Shown: one piece after another, positions 24,660 through 33,460 of the stretch
How positions within the stretch are numbered: position 1 is the stretch's first letter
How the letters are laid out: every line of letters begins with the position of its first letter
From: Hyphomicrobium sp.
GTDB lineage: Bacteria > Pseudomonadota > Alphaproteobacteria > Rhizobiales > Hyphomicrobiaceae
Direction: 5' to 3'
Assembly: GCA_030148425.1 (NCBI GenBank)
Contig: JASBTM010000017.1
Location: 760,178 to 824,177, forward strand
Length of the DNA stretch: 64,000 bases
The notes under the pieces: generated by a model
The model's input: only the letters and a program-made list of their open reading frames with translations
Database searches by the model: none
What the model was told of the DNA's origin: nothing
Position numbers and translations under genes: made by a program

Positions 24660-25331
24660 TCAGCTGCCGTTGGCGTCGCCAAGGATGATACTGAAATCAA
24701 TTTTCTGCGCTTCAATCACCGCTTGTGTGCGCGATGACACGTTGAGCTTGCGAAGGATCTCGGAGACGTGAGCTTTCACGGTTGTTTCTTCGATCTGCAG
24801 TTCGTGCGCGATCTGCTTGTTCAGAAGCCCCTGACGCAGCATCCTGAGCACGCTCAGCTGCTTTGGCGTTAGCGATCTCAAACGACGGACGACGTCGCTA
24901 CGCGTTTCAGACGTCGGCATCTCAGGCGGCCGATATCCTTTCGGCAGCGTCAGCGACCCCTCAAGCACATCTTTGATCGCCTCGGCGATTTCACTCCGAT
25001 CTGCAGATTTCGAAATGAAACCTGCCGCGCCATAACGCATGACGTCCTGGACGATGCGCGGATCCTCGAGCGCGGAAACGACAACGATCGGCAACCGCGG
25101 ATAGAGCGTTCTTAGCTCGAGAAGCCCGTCAAATCCGCGGATGCCCGGTAATGCCAGATCAAGCAAGACAATATCAAAAGGCGTTCCTGTGCTGAGACGG
25201 TCCTTTGCCGCCTCGAGGGAAATTGCGGAGTGGGCAATCGTGTCAGGGAACGCGGTGGAAATGGCTCTTTGAAGGGCTTCAACAAAGAGGGGGTGATCAT
25301 CAACGATTAATATGTGCGCCGGCACAGACAA
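24660..25331 (-). CDS. NarL/FixJ-family response regulator, likely partner of the FIST kinase
   Basis: A receiver domain (acidic pair in LIVDDHPLF, acceptor Asp58 in IVLLDLALPGIRG, Lys108 in FISKSA) followed by a LuxR-type helix-turn-helix (LTPKQLSVLRMLRQGLLNKQ and TTVKAHVSEILRKLN). All phosphotransfer residues are present. The start is uncertain: TTG at 25331 has a perfect GGAGG five bases upstream and gives a normal 223-residue protein, whereas an ATG at 25427 adds 32 residues unlike the family. It is convergent with the FIST-kinase operon, twelve bases apart, which suggests a functional pair. Confidence 0.9.
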   Translation of the reverse strand: MSVPAHILIVDDHPLFVEALQRAISTAFPDTIAHSAISLEAAKDRLSTGTPFDIVLLDLALPGIRGFDGLLELRTLYPRLPIVVVSALEDPRIVQDVMRYGAAGFISKSADRSEIAEAIKDVLEGSLTLPKGYRPPEMPTSETRSDVVRRLRSLTPKQLSVLRMLRQGLLNKQIAHELQIEETTVKAHVSEILRKLNVSSRTQAVIEAQKIDFSIILGDANGS

Positions 25332-25571
25332 GTTAACCTCCAGAATGCCGCCAAGATCCGCGCTGCGGATGCCTGACGTAGAAGCGTGGATGCCGCTATC
25401 CTGCGGCAAACGAACGCAGAATTGCACTTAACTCCTGAAGCTCGACCGCAACAAACACGACTTTGGTCGTAAACCTATTCAAACCGAAGTGAGCAATAAG
25501 AACTCACCCCTGGTTAATGTAGGTGTTTGCCGTAACTTCTCACCTGTCGTTTTCGACGGCGCAATGTGCGT

Positions 25572-28043
25572 TCATATCGTGCGCGGTTTTGCGCGCGCAG
25601 TCGGCAAAGCCGCCGCAGGTTCTTCCGGCCAATAATGCTTTGGGTACTGTCCACGCATGTCGGCTCTCACCGCTCGCCAGGAGCCCGTCCAAAAACCGGG
25701 TAAGTCACGCGTGATCTGAATCGGTCGGTGTGCGGGCGACAAAAGATGCAATGTGAGGGGCAATCTGCCCCTCGCGATCGCGGGATGTTCCTTTAGTCCG
25801 AACAACTCTTGAACGCGGATGTGCAGTGCGGGGGCATCTTCCACGTCATAGTCGAGCGCATGACGATTGCCGGTCGGAGCGGTGAAATGCGTCGGCGCTT
25901 CCTCATCGAGGCGAATCCGCAGCTGCCGCGGCAGCAGAGATGCGATGGCGTTCTCCAGCGTTTCCGAGTTCACCTCCGACGCGCGCGATTTTCCGGCGAG
26001 AAATGGCGCCAGCCAGTCCTCGACCGAAGACGAAAGCGCATTGTCGGAGAGATCGGGCCACGTCTCATCGCCCCGGCGCAAAAACGCGACGCGATTGCGG
26101 AGCTGCAGCAGCGATTTTGTCCATTGAAGCGACGCAATCCCGAGATCTGCGAGACCGCGAGCTAGAATTGCAGTCGTATCGTCGTCGTCGCGAAGAGCGC
26201 GTGGCTCGGACTTCAGAGCGATGGCGCCAAGACTACGCACATGCCGCGCCCGTACTGCGCGCGCTTCCTTATCGAACACGATTTCATCGCGCATCTTTAT
26301 CGCATCGGACGCGATACTCTCGATCTCGTCCTCGGCAGTTGCGGCCGCGAGCAGGATGCGGGTTGCAGCAGCCCTCCCGTGCATCTCGGCGACGACGATG
26401 TAGGGCGCCGATGCCAGATGCTGAGCATCGTCGATCTGACCTGCACGGCCATTCGCAAGCTGGAAGCTGCCGCGCTTTCCGCGATTCTTCGCGATGCGAT
26501 CAGGATAGGCGAGCGCAAGCAATGCGGCCGGAGACATATCGTTGTCATGCCGGTCCGCTTTGCCGGCGGAACGCGCCCATTGGCGTGCGAGCATGCGCAT
26601 GCTTTCGGCGCGCTTCGACCGGTCGCGGCGAAAATTCTCGAGGCGCACGCCGAGATCGACGTCATTTCCGCCCATGCCGCGCTCGACCAGGATTGCGGCG
26701 ATCTCGGCGGCGGCATCTGCATGGCCATATTCTCCCGCCTTTAAAATCATGCGGGCGAGACGGGGAGGAAGCGGCAGCGTGCGGAGCTTGCGTCCTTCGT
26801 CGGTGAGGCGTCCATCGTGGTCCAGCGCGCCGATCGCCTGAAGACTCGAGCGCGCGGCGGCGATTGCCCCGTCTGACGGCGGATCCAACCAAGAGAGAGC
26901 TCGCGGATCGTTCGCACCCCATTCGGCGCTATCGAGCAGCAAGCTTGATAGATCGGCGGAGCGGATTTCCGGCGCCGGGAAAGGAAGAAGGCCCTGCGTC
27001 TCGGGCTCGTCCCACAGCCGATAGCAAATACCCGGCTCCGTCCGACCGGCGCGGCCGCGGCGTTGGTCTGCGGATGAGCGAGAGACGCGAATGGTTTCCA
27101 GTCTCGTCACACCGACGTCAGGCTCGTAGCGCGGCACGCGGGCGACGCCGCTGTCGATGACGACGCGGACACCCTCAATCGTAATCGATGTCTCCGCGAT
27201 TGCCGTTGCGAGTACGATTTTACGGCGACCAGATTGCGCGGGCGAAATGGCGCGATCTTGCGTTGATGCATCGAGGCCACCGAAAAGCGGCACGATCTCG
27301 ACGTTCGATGGGAGTTCTTGCTCGCGCAGGCGATCAGCCACGCGCGTGATCTCGCCTTGTCCGGGGAGAAACACGAGAATGGATCCGCTGTCCTTCGCGA
27401 CCGCACGGCGCACGGCATCCACGACGTCATCGTCAAGGCGCGCCGCGCGACGGCCGAGATATCGCGTCTCGATAGGAAAAGCCCGGCCTTCGCTCTCGAT
27501 GACAGGTGCGTCACCGAGCAATGTCGATACGGCGTTTGCCTCAAGCGTCGCGGACATCACGAGTATCTTGAGGTCGGGCCGCAGCGCGGAGCGGGTGTCG
27601 AGCGCCAATGCGAGACCCAAGTCGGCATCAAGCGAGCGCTCGTGGAATTCGTCGAAAAGGACAGCCGCGACACCCTTCAGCTCAGGGTCGTCGAGGATCA
27701 TACGGGTAAAGACGCCCTCGGTTACGACTTCGATAGCCACGCGCGCGCTCGTCTTGGAATTGAGCCGCGCGCGTAAGCCTAACTCTTCGCCGAGAGGGCT
27801 GCCCATTGTCGCGGCCATGCGTTCGGCGGCTGCTCGCGCTGCTATCCGGCGAGGCTCAAGCACGAGGATTTTTCCATCCGAGCGCCACGACTCGTCGAGC
27901 AGTGCCAGCGGCACGCGCGTCGTCTTGCCGGCACCGGGCGCCGCGACAAGCACGGCTGCGCCGTCCGCGCGGAGGGCGCTGCGAACATCATCGAGCACGG
28001 CATCGATCGGCAATGGCTCGGCTAGGCGGCGGCGGTCAATCAT
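25572..28043 (-). CDS. hrpB: HrpB, ATP-dependent DExH-box helicase
   Basis: An 823-residue DEAH/RHA-type helicase. Motif I is APGAGKTTR (about 35-43), motif Ia EPRRIAARAA, motif II DEFHERSLDADLG (131 on), motif III SATLE (164 on), and motif VI QRRGRAGRTEPG. The helicase-associated region and the HrpB-specific C-terminal domain (IRLDEEAPTHFTAPTGNRH, VQELFGLKEHPAIARGRLPLTLHLLSPAHRPIQ in parts) follow. Its cellular role in bacteria is poorly defined, presumably RNA metabolism. The ATG at 28043 lacks a clear ribosome binding site. It lies 45 bases after rpe on the same strand and may be cotranscribed. Confidence 0.96.
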   Translation of the reverse strand: MIDRRRLAEPLPIDAVLDDVRSALRADGAAVLVAAPGAGKTTRVPLALLDESWRSDGKILVLEPRRIAARAAAERMAATMGSPLGEELGLRARLNSKTSARVAIEVVTEGVFTRMILDDPELKGVAAVLFDEFHERSLDADLGLALALDTRSALRPDLKILVMSATLEANAVSTLLGDAPVIESEGRAFPIETRYLGRRAARLDDDVVDAVRRAVAKDSGSILVFLPGQGEITRVADRLREQELPSNVEIVPLFGGLDASTQDRAISPAQSGRRKIVLATAIAETSITIEGVRVVIDSGVARVPRYEPDVGVTRLETIRVSRSSADQRRGRAGRTEPGICYRLWDEPETQGLLPFPAPEIRSADLSSLLLDSAEWGANDPRALSWLDPPSDGAIAAARSSLQAIGALDHDGRLTDEGRKLRTLPLPPRLARMILKAGEYGHADAAAEIAAILVERGMGGNDVDLGVRLENFRRDRSKRAESMRMLARQWARSAGKADRHDNDMSPAALLALAYPDRIAKNRGKRGSFQLANGRAGQIDDAQHLASAPYIVVAEMHGRAAATRILLAAATAEDEIESIASDAIKMRDEIVFDKEARAVRARHVRSLGAIALKSEPRALRDDDDTTAILARGLADLGIASLQWTKSLLQLRNRVAFLRRGDETWPDLSDNALSSSVEDWLAPFLAGKSRASEVNSETLENAIASLLPRQLRIRLDEEAPTHFTAPTGNRHALDYDVEDAPALHIRVQELFGLKEHPAIARGRLPLTLHLLSPAHRPIQITRDLPGFWTGSWRAVRADMRGQYPKHYWPEEPAAALPTARAKPRTI

Positions 28044-28088
28044 GGCCGGAGGAGATACGCGGCCCCACCGCTAAATCAAGCGTTCTTG

Positions 28089-28763
28089 CTAGGCCGCAGA
28101 CGCCGCAGCCTTGCGGATGGCTTCGATGTTGGCGCGATAACTCGCTTCGGTACCACCTTTGAAGACCGCCGAACCCGCGACAAGGACATTGGCGCCCGCC
28201 TCCGCGACGAGAGGTGCGGTCTCGGGCGTGACACCGCCGTCGACTTCGATGTCGATCGGCCGCGATCCGACCATCGCCTTCACCCGCCGGATCTTGTCCA
28301 CGACTGCGGGAATGAAGGATTGCCCGCCGAAGCCGGGATTGACGCTCATCAGCAAAATGAGATCGAGACGATCGAGAACATATTCGATCACGTTCTCGGG
28401 CGTGGAGGGATTGAGTGAAACGCCTGCCTTCTTTCCCAGCGCGCGAATGGCCTGCAGAGAGCGATCGAGATGGGGACCAGCTTCGGCGTGGACCGTGATG
28501 ATGTCGGCGCCGGCCGCTGCAAAATCCGCGAGATAGGGATCGACGGGCGCAATCATCAAATGCACGTCGAAGATTTTCTTCGAAGCGCCGCGGACGGCTT
28601 TGATGACGGGCGCTCCGTAGGTGATGTTCGGAACGAAGTGACCATCCATCACATCGCAATGAATCCAGTCGGCGCCAGCGGCATCGACGGATCTGATCTC
28701 GTCTCCGAGCTTGCCGAAGTCAGCGGAGAGAATGGACGGAGCAATGATGATCGGGCGCGACAC
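28089..28763 (-). CDS. rpe: Ribulose-phosphate 3-epimerase
   Basis: Rpe interconverts ribulose 5-phosphate and xylulose 5-phosphate. Diagnostic segments: [83 protein letters not shown] and [15 protein letters not shown], forming a TIM barrel with the metal-binding His and Asp residues. Length 224 is normal. The start is GTG at 28763 behind AAAGGT. It is preceded 24 bases upstream by phosphoribulokinase and then fbp, so its substrate is also the substrate of the neighbouring kinase. Confidence 0.96.
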   Translation of the reverse strand: MSRPIIIAPSILSADFGKLGDEIRSVDAAGADWIHCDVMDGHFVPNITYGAPVIKAVRGASKKIFDVHLMIAPVDPYLADFAAAGADIITVHAEAGPHLDRSLQAIRALGKKAGVSLNPSTPENVIEYVLDRLDLILLMSVNPGFGGQSFIPAVVDKIRRVKAMVGSRPIDIEVDGGVTPETAPLVAEAGANVLVAGSAVFKGGTEASYRANIEAIRKAAASAA

Positions 28764-28787
28764 GGAAGACCTTTCGAATGAGTTCGC

Positions 28788-29663
28788 TCAAATGACCCGC
28801 CGCCGGCGCTCTACGAGCTGCAGGATGAGCGGCGTCAGAATGAGTTGCATGGCGAGATCGAGTTTCGATCCGGGGATGACGATGGAATTGGCGCGCGACA
28901 TGAAACTGTCCCGGATCATCGATAGCAAGTAGGCAAAATCGATGCCGCGAGGCTCCTTGAAGCGAATGACAACCATCGATTCATCGTTGGTCGGAATCCA
29001 GCGCGCGATGAACGGATTCGACGTATCGACCATCGGGATGCGCTGAAAGTTGATGTCCGTCTCGGTAAATTGCGGACAGATGTACTGAACGTAGTCTGGC
29101 ATCCGCCGCAGAATGGACTGCGTCACCTCTTCCGTCGTATAACCGCGTTCGGTTCGATCACGACGAATTTTCTGGATCCATTCGAGGTTTATGACCGGCA
29201 CCACGCCGATTTTGAGATCGGCATGGCGGGCCACATCGTGGTCTCCCGTCACGACGGCCCCATGCAGTCCTTCATAAAGCAGAAGATCAGTACCCGGCGT
29301 CACTTCTTCCCACGGCGTGAACGTACCGATAGGAGATCCGAACGCGGCCGCCTCGGCATCGTCGTGGATGTAATGGCGATAGAGGCCTTTGCCGCTTTCA
29401 GCGTAGGTGCGGAAGAGTGTTTCGAGTTCCGAAATGAGGTTTGCTTCCATACCGAAGTGACTGAAATTGTGGTTGCCGCGCTTGCCAGCGGCATTCATCG
29501 CCTTTTCCATACCGTTGCGGTCGTAGCGATGGAACGCATCGCCCTGGACGAAGGCGGCTTTGACGTTTTCGCGATGAAAAATATAATCGAAGGTCTGCTT
29601 TACCGATGTCGTTCCCGCTCCGGATGAACCGGTGACGGATATGATCGGATGTTTAATCGACAT
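28788..29663 (-). CDS. prkB: Phosphoribulokinase
   Basis: A prokaryote-type phosphoribulokinase that makes ribulose 1,5-bisphosphate. The P-loop is ISVTGSSGAGTTSVKQT (GSSGAGTT at 12-19); GDAFHRYDRNGMEKAM, NHNFSHFGMEANLI, LLLYEGLHGAVV and DLKIGVVPVINLEWIQKIRRD are characteristic. Length 291 is normal. It sits between fbp (39 bases) and rpe (24 bases) on one strand. No RuBisCO gene lies in the window, and most serine-cycle methylotrophs of this type do not fix CO2 by the Calvin cycle. In Methylobacterium, PrkB product is reported to serve as the ligand of the LysR regulator QscR; a similar role here is an inference. Confidence 0.95.
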   Translation of the reverse strand: MSIKHPIISVTGSSGAGTTSVKQTFDYIFHRENVKAAFVQGDAFHRYDRNGMEKAMNAAGKRGNHNFSHFGMEANLISELETLFRTYAESGKGLYRHYIHDDAEAAAFGSPIGTFTPWEEVTPGTDLLLYEGLHGAVVTGDHDVARHADLKIGVVPVINLEWIQKIRRDRTERGYTTEEVTQSILRRMPDYVQYICPQFTETDINFQRIPMVDTSNPFIARWIPTNDESMVVIRFKEPRGIDFAYLLSMIRDSFMSRANSIVIPGSKLDLAMQLILTPLILQLVERRRRVI

Positions 29664-29702
29664 TGATAAGGCTCGATGCGCTGCTGTTTACGGGCTTGAA
29701 GA

Positions 29703-30746
29703 TCACGGCAATGCTCTGAACAGGCCGCGGCGGCCGAAGAGCGGAGAGCGCTCACCTTTGAATTCCTGACCGCTGTAGATGCGCATAACGCGATCAACTT
29801 CCTCACGCGATCCGCAGATCAACGGCGTCTTCTGATGGAGAGCTGCCGGAATGACGTCAAGCACGCGGTCGCGGCCCGTCGTGGCGCGACCACCCGCTTG
29901 CTCGACAATCCAGCTCAACGGATTGGCTTCATACATGAGGCGGATGCGTCCCTGATGGAAGCCTTTTCGGCGATCTCCGGGATAAAGGTAAATGCCGCCG
30001 CGCGTCAGGATACGAAAGATGTCTGCAACCGGCGATCCGGTCCAGCGCATGTTGAAGTTATGACCGCGCGGACCATTCTCCCCGTTCTCGCAGTCGTGGA
30101 TATAAATCCGGATCGGATCGTCCCAGTGGCGGGCGTTCGACGCATTAATCGCGTATTCTTCGGCATCGGGAGGGATCGACACGTTGCGCGTCGTCAGATG
30201 AAAAACTCCGGTAGCCCGGTCGAGCGTGAAGATCTGAGTGCCGTGGCCGACGGTCAGCGCGAGAGCGGTCTGTGGACCGTAAACAAAGAAGCCGGCGGCG
30301 AGTTGATGCGAACCGGGCCTCAGGAAGGCGGCTTCGCCCTCCGACGAGGGATGGCGCGGCAGTATCGAAAAGATCGTCCCGACCGATACGTTAGCCTCAA
30401 CGTTCGACGATCCATCGAGAGGATCGGTGGCGACAAGAAGCGGAGCGTCTTTCGTCAGCGAGATCGGAAGCTCGGATTCTTCGGAGGCGAGCGCGGCGAC
30501 TGGAAAGTCTCTCAAGGCGTCGATGATCAGACCGTTGGCAAGCACATCGACTTCTTTTTGCTCGTCGAACTCGCCCGCTCTCGCCACGATGCGGCCGAGC
30601 CTATTATCGAGGCCGCCCCGCCCAATGATCTCTGAGAGCCGCACGCTGGCGTCGGCAAGCGCAAGAATGGTTTCCGCGACCTGGCCGCGCGTGCGGCCGT
30701 CCAGCGTCCAATTCGAGAGATACTCTTTAAGCGTGGGTAGACCCAT
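29703..30746 (-). CDS. fbp: Class I fructose-1,6-bisphosphatase
   Basis: Fbp hydrolyses fructose 1,6-bisphosphate in gluconeogenesis. Evidence: the metal-binding stretch LLVATDPLDGSSNVEANVSV, an EE pair (ASEESEL), the phosphate-binding FNMRWTGSPVADIFRIL, GGIYLYPGDRRKG, and MYEANPLSWIVEQAGGRATTG at the sugar site. At 347 residues it is a usual class I length. GGAAGGG precedes the ATG. It heads the fbp-prkB-rpe group, resembling a Calvin-cycle operon without RuBisCO; the 174-base gap upstream separates it from the Anbu operon. Confidence 0.96.
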   Translation of the reverse strand: MGLPTLKEYLSNWTLDGRTRGQVAETILALADASVRLSEIIGRGGLDNRLGRIVARAGEFDEQKEVDVLANGLIIDALRDFPVAALASEESELPISLTKDAPLLVATDPLDGSSNVEANVSVGTIFSILPRHPSSEGEAAFLRPGSHQLAAGFFVYGPQTALALTVGHGTQIFTLDRATGVFHLTTRNVSIPPDAEEYAINASNARHWDDPIRIYIHDCENGENGPRGHNFNMRWTGSPVADIFRILTRGGIYLYPGDRRKGFHQGRIRLMYEANPLSWIVEQAGGRATTGRDRVLDVIPAALHQKTPLICGSREEVDRVMRIYSGQEFKGERSPLFGRRGLFRALP

Positions 30747-30920
30747 CGTGCCCTTCCAGCGCTCACCTGCCCTTTACTGTCTCAAGCTTATCTAATCTTA
30801 ACTGGGCACAAGAAGCGAGACGGCAGTTTGAGCTTAACCGTGCACAGCCGAAATGCCCGCGGCGTTTTTGCTGGGGTGCAGCATCGTTTCGAGCGCTCAA
30901 TAGTTGTAGACGCCCAGACG

Positions 30921-31655
30921 TTAGACGTCGAACTCTTCGATCTTGGAGAATGCTTGCCGCAGCGCGTCGGACCAGGCGCCCGACAGATTGCGGAAATACT
31001 CGTCGTCAGCGCTGATCCGCTTCTCGCGCGTCACATCGAAGGTATCGCGTTCGTAAATGACGAGATCGATCGGCATTCCAACCGACAGGTTCGAACGCAA
31101 TGTGGAATCGAACGACAGCAAGATGAGTTTCGCCGCTTCCCCGAGGCGCATATCGGAGCGCGCGACACGATCGAGGATCGGCTTGCCGTACTTATGCTCA
31201 CCGATCTGGAAAAAAGGCGTGTCGTCGGTCGCTTCGATAAAGTTGCCTTCCGGATAAATCTGGAAGAGGCGTGGTCGTTCGCCCTTAATCTGGCCGCCGA
31301 AGATGAAATTCGTATTGAAGCCAAGCTTGCTTGCTTCGAGCGCGGCGCCGTCGATGCGGCGCGCTTCCCGCACGGCGTCGCCGACGACGCGCGCCGCTCG
31401 ATACATGTTCGGCGCATTGTAAAGGGTCGCGAAATCGTCTTCGGGCTCGGCGGCTAAATGCTCATTAAGCAAACTGACGACCGCCTGGGTCGCGGCAAGA
31501 TTGCCAGCGCTCAGCAGGACGAATACACGGTCTCCCGGCTGACGCCAAAGCTGCAGCTTCTTGTACTGCGCGATATTGTCGACGCCCGCGTTGGTCCGGG
31601 TGTCGGCCGCAAACACAAGTCCGCACTCTAGGCGGAATGCTACGGCGTATGTCAT
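30921..31655 (-). CDS. Anbu, proteasome-like Ntn hydrolase
   Basis: Anbu (ancestral beta-subunit, also bacterial proteasome homologue) is a self-compartmentalising Ntn-fold protein. The sequence begins MTYAVAFRLECGLVFAADTR: Thr2 should become the N-terminal nucleophile after Met removal, followed by the Asp of AADTRTNAG and a Lys pair in QYKKLQ. RVFVLLSAGNLAATQAVVSLL and FIFGGQIKGERPRLFQIYPE match proteasome-fold strands. Length 244 is normal. It is the last gene of a four-gene operon with an ATP-grasp enzyme, an alpha-E protein and a transglutaminase-like protease, the standard Anbu neighbourhood. Its substrate is not established. Confidence 0.93.
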   Translation of the reverse strand: MTYAVAFRLECGLVFAADTRTNAGVDNIAQYKKLQLWRQPGDRVFVLLSAGNLAATQAVVSLLNEHLAAEPEDDFATLYNAPNMYRAARVVGDAVREARRIDGAALEASKLGFNTNFIFGGQIKGERPRLFQIYPEGNFIEATDDTPFFQIGEHKYGKPILDRVARSDMRLGEAAKLILLSFDSTLRSNLSVGMPIDLVIYERDTFDVTREKRISADDEYFRNLSGAWSDALRQAFSKIEEFDV

Positions 31656-31682
31656 ACAATCGTCTCCAGAGCCGGCAGGTTA

Positions 31683-32495
31683 TTATTGTTGCTGGCTGCT
31701 CTGCTGCTGAACTTCGACGATGACGTCAAGCTCTTCGTTCGCAATTCCGCGGCGAGAGCCCCGAATTGGGGCCGCATAGGTTGAATCGAGGCCGGCGGCG
31801 AGCCGGACGTATTTTTCGGTCGGGCAGAGACGGTTGGCCGGATCGAAGCCGACCCAGCCTAAGCCTTCCAACCACACTTCGGCCCAGGCATGGTTCGCGT
31901 CGGAGGGCTCATCCGCGCCGGTCAAGACGTAACCGCTGACATAGCGCGCCGGAATACCGAGCGATCTCGCGGCGGCGATGAAGACGTGGGCGTGATCCTG
32001 ACAGACGCCCTTTCCTTCCTCCAAAGCCTCGGCCGCCGTGGTGTGAGCGGTCGTGGCGCCGATGGTGTAGTCGATCGCATCGCGAACGGCGTGCATAAGG
32101 TTGTGCATTCCGCGAATGTCGAGCTTGGCGCCCGCCTCGCGTCCCAGCGCCCGAATGCTATCGGTCGGCATCGTGCGCGAGGTGATCCGGCGATAGACCC
32201 GCAATGGCGCAGGGTCGACCACGCCTCGCACGATGCCGGCACGATCTTCCGTTTCGACGACGCCCTTCGCGATGATCAGCGATTCGGAATGCTCGTCCGT
32301 ACAGCTTGCGAGATAAACCGTATTGCCGAAGCCGTCGCGGAACGGCTTCACGCTGTCGATGCCCGGAGCGCTGACGCGCCATTCGATGACGCGTTGCCCC
32401 TGGAACGACGGCGGTGTGAGCCGGAGCGCGAGAATGGAATACTTCGTCGGCTCGCTGTAGACGTAACGCGAAACATGCCCAATCGATATACGCAT
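31683..32495 (-). CDS. Transglutaminase-like cysteine protease of the Anbu operon
   Basis: A 270-residue protein with the bacterial transglutaminase N-terminal domain (residues 1-90, starting MRISIGHVSRYVYSEP) and a transglutaminase-like core. The likely triad is Cys in KGVCQDHAHVFIAAARSLGI, His in DANHAWAEVWLEGLGW and Asp in GFDPANR. No signal peptide is seen, so it acts in the cytoplasm. The chosen ATG at 32495 has GAGGTG upstream and clears the preceding gene by ten bases; a longer frame would overlap that gene. In this gene set the enzyme is predicted to cleave or transfer peptide bonds made by the ATP-grasp partner. Confidence 0.92.
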   Translation of the reverse strand: MRISIGHVSRYVYSEPTKYSILALRLTPPSFQGQRVIEWRVSAPGIDSVKPFRDGFGNTVYLASCTDEHSESLIIAKGVVETEDRAGIVRGVVDPAPLRVYRRITSRTMPTDSIRALGREAGAKLDIRGMHNLMHAVRDAIDYTIGATTAHTTAAEALEEGKGVCQDHAHVFIAAARSLGIPARYVSGYVLTGADEPSDANHAWAEVWLEGLGWVGFDPANRLCPTEKYVRLAAGLDSTYAAPIRGSRRGIANEELDVIVEVQQQSSQQQ

Positions 32496-32505
32496 CGTCG
32501 GCACC

Positions 32506-33453
32506 TCAGTCGCTGAAGTGGTAAGCTGCGGAAATCTCGTTACCAAGTTTGTTGTTACGGGCTATGAAGTCCTGCACGAATTCGTGCAGACCCGATTGAA
32601 AAATGTTTTGGATATCTGCCTCGAGCAGAAGATCCCGCGTCGATTCCGCTGTCATCTGGCAGTCGTGGCGGGCGCCATAAAAAACGGCGAGGTCGCGCAA
32701 CGCTGCCGTCAACTCATCGTAGCATGAGCGAAGCGAGCGGGGCATCTGGCGATTGAGAATCATGAAATCCGCAATCTTCAGCGGACGATAGTGGTCCTTG
32801 AAGACCCAGCGATAGCTGCGATGCGCCGACACGGACCGTAGAAGCGCAGCCCACTGATAGTTATCCTTCTCACTGCCGACCATCTCACTGGACGGCAGGA
32901 GGTGATAATATTTGACATCGAGGATGCGCGCAGTGCTGTCGGCGCGCTCGATGAACGTTCCGACCTGGCTGAAATAGAACGTGTCGTTGCGCAGGATCGT
33001 GTTCAGCATGGCGCCACGATAGAGCGCCGAGCGAGAGCGGACCCAATCAAGAAGCTCGGGCAGCGAATCCGAGGTGACGGCCGAGGGACGGATCGCCGAA
33101 AACTCGAGCCATGAGCTGTTCAGGCTTTCCCACATTTCGCGGGTTAGCGCCGTGCGTTGCGCGCGTCCGTTGCGCCGGGCCGCGGCGAGACAAGACGCAA
33201 TGCTCGACGGATTGGACGTGTCGAAGAGCATATAATTGATGACGTTCTGCGAGATCAGCTCGCCGTGCCGCTGCACGTAGCCTTGCAGACATCCGGCGCT
33301 TTCGAGCGTCGAGCGCCATTCCTCGTGAAAGCCTTCGCCTTCGCGCGGAAGCAGCACAATGCGATAGCCGACCTCGAGAAGGCGCGCGATGTTTTCCGCG
33401 CGCTCAATATAGCGCGACAACCAGTAGAGATCGTTTGCGGTACGTCCAAGCAT
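32506..33453 (-). CDS. Alpha-E domain protein of the Anbu operon
   Basis: An alpha-helical protein of the alpha-E family (315 residues). The N-terminus MLGRTANDLYWLSRYIERAE and the segment FYFSQVGTFIERADSTARIL are the two conserved arginine/glutamate repeats of the family. Its biochemical role is unknown; it nearly always accompanies a circularly permuted ATP-grasp protein, sometimes as a fusion, so it may form part of the ligase or recruit its substrate. It sits seven bases after the ATP-grasp gene and ten before the transglutaminase-like gene. Confidence 0.93.
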   Translation of the reverse strand: MLGRTANDLYWLSRYIERAENIARLLEVGYRIVLLPREGEGFHEEWRSTLESAGCLQGYVQRHGELISQNVINYMLFDTSNPSSIASCLAAARRNGRAQRTALTREMWESLNSSWLEFSAIRPSAVTSDSLPELLDWVRSRSALYRGAMLNTILRNDTFYFSQVGTFIERADSTARILDVKYYHLLPSSEMVGSEKDNYQWAALLRSVSAHRSYRWVFKDHYRPLKIADFMILNRQMPRSLRSCYDELTAALRDLAVFYGARHDCQMTAESTRDLLLEADIQNIFQSGLHEFVQDFIARNNKLGNEISAAYHFSD

Positions 33454-33460
33454 TCCGAAG

